NCBI GenBank assembly: GCA_019096195.1
Contig: JAGTXK010000193.1
Location: forward strand, 1-64,000
Reading direction: 5' to 3'
From: Boletus sp. NGJ
Lineage: Eukaryota > Basidiomycota > Agaricomycetes > Boletales > Boletaceae
Length of the DNA: 64,000 bases
Both the position numbers and the translations under genes were made by a program. Below the pieces are notes generated by a model. The model saw only the letters and a program-made list of their open reading frames with translations. It searched no databases and was not told the DNA's origin. Each line of letters begins with the position of its first letter. Position 1 is the stretch's first letter. Shown here in pieces: positions 56,840-64,000 of this stretch.

Positions 56840-57520
56840 TGTGCGCCTAGTATGAGTGCGAGAGTGGACTGTTCAGAGATGTGGTCCGGGGAACGGATGG
56901 GTTTCGTCTGGGTGGGTTTATATACCTATGTACGATGGCGATGCTTAGATGATAAGGGTTTACGCGAGGTGGTCACTGTTGGTAATGGGAACCAGCTATG
57001 GCACAGTCAAGTCTTGGGAGGTGGAGATCTGCCTGGATGGGGAAAGATCATCTCATATCGACAGATATCTGATCCAACGAGGCCAGCGGAGTAATCATGA
57101 CTGTCATCCATTCGCCCGCAGCGACTGGTTGCGGTGGGGTTGCATGATCAGCTAGGCTCAAACCAGTAAGCTGCATGTGATGTTTTATCGTGTACAAGAG
57201 TTCAAAACCATCAACGTGGCCGAGCTGCTGACAAGCGGTGAGTGAAATTATGGCATCTCTCTCGTCTTCGACCACATACCATGAAGTAGACCACACGGTC
57301 TCATGTCTCATGCTGATCCCTGGATGATAGGGTCATCTTTTTGGTTAACGTACGAATGCTGTGGATCCAATTAGAGCGGCGCGAGAGACGTTCCTCGGAG
57401 TGACTCTGACCCTCTGCAGTAATCCAAAGCAGTAGTAATTGTAACACCAAACAGTACTAATACAGCCGGCGTTCCCCCATCAACGCGTTCAACGTTCAAC
57501 TTCGGTTCCACCGAGTGACG
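56840..57520. promoter_or_regulatory. Divergent promoter region (DM9 protein / mannose-6-phosphate isomerase)
   Basis: A 681-bp gap between divergent genes with no supported exon. Open frames here overlap in several phases without a recognisable domain. Confidence 0.4.
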
Positions 57521-58907
57521 ATGAGCAGCACAACTGAAGTGGTCTTCCGTATCGCGCCAACGCTGCAGAAATATGACTGGGGAAAGATCGGAAATCAATC
57601 CAAAGTCGCCCAACTTGCTGCAGGGGCAGAAATCGGCTTCGTACTCGACAACTCGGCTCCCTACGCAGAGGCAAGTCGTTGATGAGCATTGCATACCAAT
57701 GACTGATAGCTTTCTCCAGCTGTGGATGGGCACGCATGTTAAATCACCTTCAGGGGTAGTCGGCTCGAGCTCGAGTCTCCCGAACATATTGGCTGCGAAT
57801 CCACACCTCATTGGAAGTGAGGTTTCCAACAGATTCCCTACCTCTCAGGGAAACCTTCCCTTCCTCTTCAAGGTCCTCTCCATCAACAAAGCCTTGAGTA
57901 TTCAAACACACCCTGACAAGAAGACTGCAGAGCGGCTGCATGCGATGCAGCCGACGGTTTATACAGGTGAGGTGCTTACTCTTGGGGATGCCCCGATCTC
58001 ATTCGACTCAAGATGACAACCATAAGCCCGAGATGGCAATCGCGCTGACGGATTTCAGAGGCCTATGCGGATTCTTGCCCATCCCAAACATCAAAGCACA
58101 CCTCAGGAGTGTGCCAGAGCTTCGTGCACTAGTTTCAGAACAAGTCGCAGATCGCTTTCTCTCAGCCGAGGGACCAGAGGAGCGAGAGCAACTGCAGAAT
58201 CTCTTTTCAGTCCTCATGCAAGCCGATCCAAACGCGGTCACAGTGCAGCTTTCGCGTTTGGTGGCACGTTATAACGCTGAGAACGAACGGAGTGATATCA
58301 AGGACCTTGTCATTAGCCTGAACGAACAATATCCAGGAGACGTCGGTGTGTTCTGCCCCTTCATGCTGAACTACGTCAAGTTGGAGACCGGACAAGCGAT
58401 TTTTCTCGGCGCCGGAGAACCACACGCCTATATTTCTGGAGGTATGGTTTTATTGTGAAATCCTGGAGGCTTCAGCGTTCACCACGGTGATCAGATATCA
58501 TGGAATGTATGGCTAACTCAGATAACGTCATCCGAGCAGGTCTCACTCCGAAACCAAAGGACATCTCTAATCTTCTCGCTGGTCTGACCTATAAGGCTGC
58601 CCCTTGGTCCCACCATATGGTCCGGCCATCCACAAGTTCAAATTCAGCTACCGTGACCTACGACCCCCCTGTCCATGATTTCACAGTCCTTGCATTAAAC
58701 CTACTGCAAGGAGGTTCGGAGTCCCAAAGTGCAATCAATGGGCCATCGATTATCATCGTTACCGAGGGGGCTGGCTTCATCAAATGGGACAAGGACAGTA
58801 AATCTCTGGCGCTGAAACCAGGGAATGTTGTTTTTGTAGGGGCCAACGTCCCAGTTTCTTTCAGCACTCTTGAGAAGTTGACGTTGTTTAGAGCCTATGT
58901 TGACTAA
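57521..58907 (+). CDS. PMI1: Mannose-6-phosphate isomerase, type I
   Basis: Starts MSSTTEVVFRIAPTLQKYDW at 57521, then GKIGNQSKVAQLA, an intron, ELWMGTHVKSPSG-type residues, GNLPFLFKVLSINKALSIQT, HPDKKTAERLHA (zinc-ligand region), an intron, DDNHKPEMAIALTDFRGLCG, FLPIPNI, NEQYPGDVGVFCPFMLNYVK, LETGQAIFLGAGEPHAYISG, an intron, and DIMECMANSDNVIRAGLTPK. The end reads FSTLEKLTLFRAYVD at 58907. This is a complete, zinc-dependent enzyme interconverting fructose-6-phosphate and mannose-6-phosphate, feeding GDP-mannose for glycosylation and wall mannan. The length, near 400 residues, fits. The product is probably cytosolic. Confidence 0.96.
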
Positions 58908-59122
58908 GTAGACTATGCAGGGATCTGGTGAAAGATTCAAGATGAGTTTTTGCACTTGGAACATTACATAGAAAGTTTTATGAACGGTTGATCAAGAGAC
59001 ATCATGCTTCCACGGAAAGGACCGCTATAGACACCGTAAACAACCCGTAAACCTTGTAGGTACGTAGATATCCGGAAGAAACGAAGAACCACTCTTTAAA
59101 TAACAAATCAAGTACTACATCA

Positions 59123-60969
59123 TCATACTTCTCCTGCAACTCGCCTCTCAATGATACTGGCGATATTGGGACCGTAGACTGGTATGCTGTCGCCTTGAAA
59201 TCCATCCGGATAATGCACCGCAGTCGTGGTCTCCGTGAAATAGCTAGAGGAGATCCCTTATTGATGTCTGACGTGCCGAGCAGAACACACTCACGTATCA
59301 TTCCAAACGCCAAAATACTTCATCCCTAACGCGCGTGTTGTCCATTCGTAATCATGAGCAAAGCCTTCTGGATAAAATATCTCGATGACAGCAGACACAT
59401 TGGTGCGTGGCATCAAAATGAGGTGTGATAAGCCATTGCCGTGTACTCCCAGCAAAATCTATGCGTCCATATCAGCTGCGGGATGTTGGGGAGGGAGCGG
59501 GAAAGAACTCACCGTCGTACGTGCCACAAGTCGAACCTGATCGTCTTTTGTCATTTCCTCGGCCCTCACCACGTTCAACTCCCACTCCTTGCCCGCAATG
59601 CCAGTTGTATTCATCATGCTCGTTATTTCCGCGTTCTTCCTCTGTACAAGGGCCTCCAGGCTCTCGACCAGTGCCTTGTGGTCTTCAGGGATTAGGTGAC
59701 GCCGAGAAGATTGACGAGAAATGTAAGTAATCACAACTTTTTCGGTCTCTTCAAAATCGGGCGGTAGCGAGGCCTGTGACTTGTCGTCCAGCGCGTGGTG
59801 ACCGAAAAAACCCACTTCGCCACCTATTGTCACACCTGCGAAACGCCAAACAGCGTATTTGATTGATCTCCACCACAAACCGTAATTATCCAACTTTGAG
59901 CGAGAAACCAGAGCGTCAACCGATTCACTGGCGATACGGTGATTCTTCAAGCCGCAAAGTTTGCCTCTGAAAGCTGCCGACCGATCCGCGAGCAAGAGAT
60001 AAGGAAAGTGCCAAGCTCGATGAACACCTGAGTCAATGCTAGCGGACGTGGCAACCACACGATCATTCCAGTCGACATCGACTTCTACCGTTAAAGACGG
60101 GAAAGCAGCCCGCAGGAAATAGCCATTGAATCCTGGTTTGTCTCGCCACCCTGGGCCTGACGAGTGAGGGAAAATAGCACGATGAATCGGAGGAGGGGGT
60201 CCAGGATTCACTGAGCCTGCCCAGAGTGACCAAGTTCCAAGTAGAAGCTCGGCGCAGAAGTGATAGTAGTGTTTCAGAACTAGATTATCATTAGCTTGGA
60301 CGAAAGCTAACCGAGTGGAAACGTGCACTGTGATGGCTCATTAACCAGAAGCTGATAATCAAATAGACATTTAGAAAATTACATCATTTATCTGCGGTCA
60401 CAACTAACCGTATTGCCCTCGACCGACCAAACTCTACGAGTGGAAGAATGGTTTCCCCACCGCTGAAGTGCTTCATCAGGAGTTACGATGTCCATGTCCC
60501 GTGAGGTAGGTTCACGGAGTGCTATATTCTCTAAGTTGTTTTCTGAGGGGAGGCCAGTCGATATCATGAGCCTGGTATCGGGGAACACAGATGGAGAAGA
60601 GGTCAGGATCAGAAGGGTGCCATTTGCCATGTAGATGTCACGGAACAACGTCCACCCAGGAACGTGTTCTACTATGGTGGTTTCTGGTAGCAATGACAGA
60701 CTCGAAAGATCCATGTTTCGGAATGTGGTACTTTGCTCCCCAGATGCGCTACTCGGGATAGGGTAAAGTAATTCACTGATTTGGTGGTCGTTCTGTGGTG
60801 GGTATTCATGAACGGCGAGTTCATCCTTGGCTTTTTCGGGGAACGCAGCAGTTATTATGATAGAGTGCGATGCCAAAGATGCCATGGCTGTGAACAGGTG
60901 CATCGAGAAGGCACCGACGAGGAGGAAGACGGCATCGCGTCGGGAGAGTGTACGAATGAGTGAAGGCAT
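59123..60969 (-). CDS. GT61-family glycosyltransferase
   Basis: Starts MPSLIRTLSRRDAVFLLVGA at 60969. The hydrophobic segment AVFLLVGAFSMHLFTAMASL (residues 13-32) is a type II signal anchor. The lumenal part has HVPGWTLFRDIYMANGTLLI, an intron, LKHYYHFCAELLLGTWSLWA, IFPHSSGPGWRDKPGFN, AWHFPYLLLADRSAAFRG, KVVITYISRQSSRRHLIPED, WELNVVRAEEMTKDDQVRLV, ARTT, an intron, ILLGVHGNGLSHLILMPRTN, FYPEGFAHDYEWTTRALGMK and a last exon YFTETTTAVHYPDGFQGDSI ending RRVAGEV. HYYHF and VHGNGLSHL are GT61 (DUF563) hallmarks. It is likely a Golgi xylosyl-, mannosyl- or GlcNAc-type transferase acting on glycans; the sugar cannot be told. Confidence 0.9.
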
Positions 60970-61796
60970 GAGACCAGGCGAGAAGACCCGAACAAAGAGC
61001 CAGCATCGTCAAATCCCGCCTAATTACGATGGTCGGGAGATTATGCCACGCTGAGTAGTTCCGGCATGGGAACGAAAAAAAAAATTCTGGTCGCTCGGAA
61101 GCACACCGCTTTTACGTCCCTGATGGCATATCGCCAATCCTTGCTGGCATATCGCTGATGCGCCCATACGTAGTGCCATCACGCCCTCCTCTCCCTCCAG
61201 TTGCTCATTGCTTGGCCCTGTGCGTACTGTACACAACCCTCATCCTCGGAGAAGGGTGTCGAGACGGACGTAGCATACAGGTCTCTAACTTACCTCCAGG
61301 GTCGCGCTTTCTCCCCGCACTCCAGACAGACGCGGCAAACGACCACCGCGGCGCCTACAGTCAAGTGTAATTACCGGTGTGGTTCTATAGTTTTATCTCC
61401 GAAATTATATAGTGTCAGGTACTATCACTTACCATGTGTTAGGCCTACATGGAAAGTTGGCCACTTCTCCAAAAACATATAACAAGTCACTAAAAAATCT
61501 TCAATGTATTCACAGCTAGTAAATTTAATTTACAAACTTGTGTTTTTGTCAAGCATCCAAAAAATAGCGTGACACTGACTGACCAGAAATTAGAACACGC
61601 TGATAACATTGACAAGTGTTTGAGATGCCACGTAGGCAGGCTAGTCCAAATAATTACCCCAGGAAATGACCCGTGCTTGCCCTTGGAGCTTCAAGTAGGT
61701 TAGCTTATGTTTGTCCAACCACTGCGAATTGGTCTCGAGAATGAGCACAATGTCCGACATGAGTTTGGGGGATTATGTAATACTACTGCTCTCACT
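60970..61796. promoter_or_regulatory. Divergent promoter region (GT61 / palmitoyl thioesterase)
   Basis: An 827-bp gap between divergent genes. It contains no supported exon. An in-frame upstream ATG at 61707 could extend the thioesterase by 30 residues, but the shorter form begins with a proper signal peptide. Confidence 0.4.
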
Positions 61797-62884
61797 ATGC
61801 TCCTCGTAGTCACCGTATGTCTGGCACTGACCGGCCTCGTCTACGCTGCTGCCATAAACGACGTTCGACCCCTAGTAGTATGGCATGGTCTTGGTGATAC
61901 ATATGCATCGCCCGGCATGGTCCAGTTTGAAAGTGAGGTGAAGAAGATGCACCCTGGGATCTTCGTCCACTCCGTCTACATCGATCAGGACACAAAGGCA
62001 GACCAACGTGCCGGATTCGTGAGTGATGTATCCACTACAGAAACTTTCAAGTTGTTAACTGGAGGACCACACAGTATGGGAATGTCGATCAACAGCTCGC
62101 CGTTGTCGCTGAGCAGCTTACCTCGATGCCAGAGCTTAGCAGAGGGTTTGATGCCATCGGTTTCTCTCAAGGCGGCCAGTTCCTCCGCGCATATGTCGAG
62201 CGAAACAACACCCCGCCTGTGCACAACCTCATTACATTCGGATCGCAACACATGGGCATCTCTGACCTCCCATTGTGCAATCCCTTTGACTTGTTGTGTC
62301 AGGTCGCTCGTCGTGCTGCAAAGGCTGGGGTGTATAGCGAGTGGGCACAGATGAATCTGGTACAGGTTGGACAAAATTAATCCTGATCCTATTCCTCGTA
62401 TGAAACTCAGCCATGAACTCGATAGGCACAATACTTCAGAGATCCAACGCAACTGTCGTTGTATATGTCATCAGGCAGTTTCCTCGCTGATATCAACAAC
62501 GAGGTTCTGCTTCCGTCTGCGAGAAAGCAAGCCTATATTGAAAATCTTGCTTCACTGCAACACCTTATCCTCGTCCTCTTTGCGGAAGATGAGACCGTGG
62601 TCCCTAAGGAGAGTGCATGGTTTGGATCTGAATCTCCGCCAGAACAAAATATGCACCACATAGTATCCGATCGTTCTCCAGAACAGGAGTATCTTGGACC
62701 ACACGTTCAGGAGAAGGCTATCGTGCCCATGGAACACCAGCCACTGTACACAGAGGATTGGATTGGTCTGCGCACCCTCGATGAACGAGGCGCCGTAGTT
62801 TTGGTTACATGTCCGGGGAGACATATGCAGTTGATGGGATGCTGGGAGGATTTGGCGGGGAAATGGATCGGGAGTGCACTATGA
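61797..62884 (+). CDS. PPT1: Palmitoyl-protein thioesterase (PPT1-type)
   Basis: Starts MLLVVTVCLALTGLVYAAAI at 61797, a clear signal peptide. Then DVRPLVVWHGLGDTYASPGM, FESEVKKMHPGIFVHSVYID, an intron, YGNVDQQLAVVAEQL, RGFDAIGFSQGGQFLRAYVE (nucleophile Ser in GFSQGG), LITFGSQHMGISDLPLCNP, WAQMNLVQ, an intron, LYMSSGSFLADINNEVLLPS, VLFAEDETVVPKESAWFGS (acid Asp) and VLVTCPGRHMQL (His), ending KWIGSAL at 62884. The catalytic triad is complete. The enzyme removes palmitate from Cys residues of proteins in the lysosome/vacuole. Length near 330 residues is normal. MPC2 begins 95 bp downstream in the same direction. Confidence 0.93.
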
Positions 62885-62979
62885 GAGTGTAGTCACGCAT
62901 CACACTTGTCACTTGTCACGCTCTGGGTGCTCTCAACCTCTCAGACATTCCCGTATTACCTTTCCACTGTCTGGATAAC

Positions 62980-63540
62980 ATGTCGGGCGCAGCAACATCA
63001 GCGGGAGCCTCCCGAATCTCTGCGTTCATGAACCACCCAGCTGGTTCGTATTTCGAGATCTCCTTCCGGTTCGGTACTCATTAAAACCCGCCTGCGCAAA
63101 TAGGTCCCAAGACCGTGTTCTTTTGGGCCCCGTTGATGAAGTGGTGTTTGGTTGCTGCAGGTCTGAAAGACTTAAACCGGCCAGCGGAAAAACTGAGCGT
63201 ATCCCAAAACCTCGGTGTGTCTACGAATGACTTCGACTGCAATGAATATGCTCATTTGCATCCCATTAGCGTTGGCGGCAACGGGAATGATCTGGGTGCG
63301 GTATTCATTGGTCATCATACCAGTCAACTACAGTCTCGCCGCAGTAAGTTATGCCTGACTTTCTTCAGTTCTCTTTGACCAACATTCCAAGGTCAACTTG
63401 TTCGTTGGCGCGACCGGTCTCGGCCAACTAGCCCGCATTGCTCAGTAAGGAACCTGTCTAACATCACGAGAAAGTATTCTCACCCTCTTAAAAGCTATCA
63501 TTCCACACACCCCCAAGCTGCAGAGGGAACAAAAGCTTAG
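62980..63540 (+). CDS. MPC2: Mitochondrial pyruvate carrier subunit (MPC2-type)
   Basis: Starts MSGAATSAGASRISAFMNHP at 62980. The exons join AG-PKTVFFWAPLMKWCLVAA, GLKDLNRPAEKLSVSQNL, ALAATGMIWVRYSLVIIPVN, YSLAAVNLFVGATGLGQLAR and IAHYHSTHPQAAEGTKA, with the stop at 63538-63540. The last intron begins inside what would otherwise read as IAQ-stop at 63446; the spliced IAHYHSTHP ending fits the family better. MPC proteins form a heterodimer in the inner mitochondrial membrane that imports pyruvate. The FFWAP...KW, NRP and QxxAL...IW.RYS motifs are all present. The expected length is about 125 residues. Confidence 0.95.
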
Positions 63541-63656
63541 AAGAAACCAGGATTCTACACTCGATACTTGTACAGGCTTATTCTTAGCTGGACGATATAC
63601 TCTTTTCTTCGAAAATCCTGCTCATCGTTGTCATAATGCTAACCAACAGACGGGAG

Positions 63657-63998
63657 TTATCTACGTGACGACCGATCGCCTTTCCGTTTAGTAGAACGAG
63701 GCTCCTTCCCACTCTGCGGATCACTTTGGGCGAATACACTCTTGGCTGCGTCCCACCAACCGCCTTCCAACAAGACACGATTTACGGCAGCCACGATGTC
63801 GGACATGATTCGCTGAGCGTCGCTGTCCCGAGCTTGGGTCGGGTTGTCCTCGCGATACTGCCCTCGATTCTCGAAAGATTGCCATGGTTTCGTGCGACGC
63901 TTCGAGGTGCGAGGTGTTGTTTCCGGGAAACGTGCACCAGCACCGTCACGGCCACCGCCGTTCAGTGCGCTGAGAAGAACGGCACCTAAGCTCGACAC
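63657..63998 (-). CDS. Small uncharacterised basic protein (may extend past the window)
   Basis: An open frame of 113 residues from MSSLGAVLLSALNGGGRDGA (63998) to KRKGDRSSRR. It has a helical segment RIMSDIVAAVNRVLLEGGWW and is otherwise basic and hydrophilic. The start lies two bases from the window edge, so it could equally be the last exon of a longer gene. It is convergent with MPC2. No domain is recognised. Confidence 0.45.
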   Translation of the reverse strand: MSSLGAVLLSALNGGGRDGAGARFPETTPRTSKRRTKPWQSFENRGQYREDNPTQARDSDAQRIMSDIVAAVNRVLLEGGWWDAAKSVFAQSDPQSGKEPRSTKRKGDRSSRR

Positions 63999-64000
63999 AA

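Noticed and set aside
1-64000. CRISPR arrays, bacterial operons, rRNA genes
   Set aside because: The sequence is eukaryotic with spliceosomal introns throughout, and no such structure was seen.

Overview
The window is nuclear DNA of a filamentous basidiomycete, most likely an agaricomycete of the Rhizoctonia/Ceratobasidium type. The evidence is genes broken by many 45-70 nt GT-AG introns, very tight gene packing on both strands, a Plavaka transposase relic, a HET-domain gene, paired BTB genes and a chitin-binding/DM9 fusion protein. The order-level placement is inference; no marker locus is present.

Positions 1 to about 11,900 form a decayed repeat island. It holds one end of a Tc1/mariner-like element, a broken gene of an agaricomycete-expanded family, a broken Plavaka (CACTA-like) transposon, and a rearranged pseudogene copy of the splicing factor SF3B1 (yeast Hsh155). 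Five solo LTRs lie across it, each with its own 5-bp target duplication. Three sit inside the Plavaka gene and one inside the SF3B1 pseudogene.

From about 12,000 to the right edge is ordinary gene-dense euchromatin. In order: HET-domain protein (-), adaptin-like ARM protein (-), BUB2 (+), short-chain dehydrogenase (-), nucleoside hydrolase (-), RACK1 (+), DUF6924-like protein (-), FucP-type sugar transporter (+), GOT1 (-), Ser/Pro-rich protein perhaps TCO89-like (-), UTP6 (+), ribosomal protein uL11/RPL12 (-), PHO80-like cyclin (+), Ksp1/Ran1-like kinase (-), BTB protein 1 (+), Mediator MED1 (-), BTB protein 2 (+), dynactin p27/DCTN6 (-), large Ser/Pro-rich protein with a C-terminal membrane segment (-), chitin-binding plus DM9 protein (-), mannose-6-phosphate isomerase (+), GT61 glycosyltransferase (-), palmitoyl-protein thioesterase (+), mitochondrial pyruvate carrier MPC2 (+), and a small unknown gene (-).

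Most of these are single-copy housekeeping genes (translation, ribosome biogenesis, mitotic exit, vesicle traffic, sugar activation). They do not form a pathway cluster; the order is that of normal divergent and convergent fungal gene pairs. I found no secondary-metabolite cluster, tRNA, rRNA or clearly new multi-gene system. The most notable points are the LTR stack, the SF3B1 fragment, the BTB-MED1-BTB arrangement, and a kinase gene whose conserved residues switch frame at three short homopolymers.
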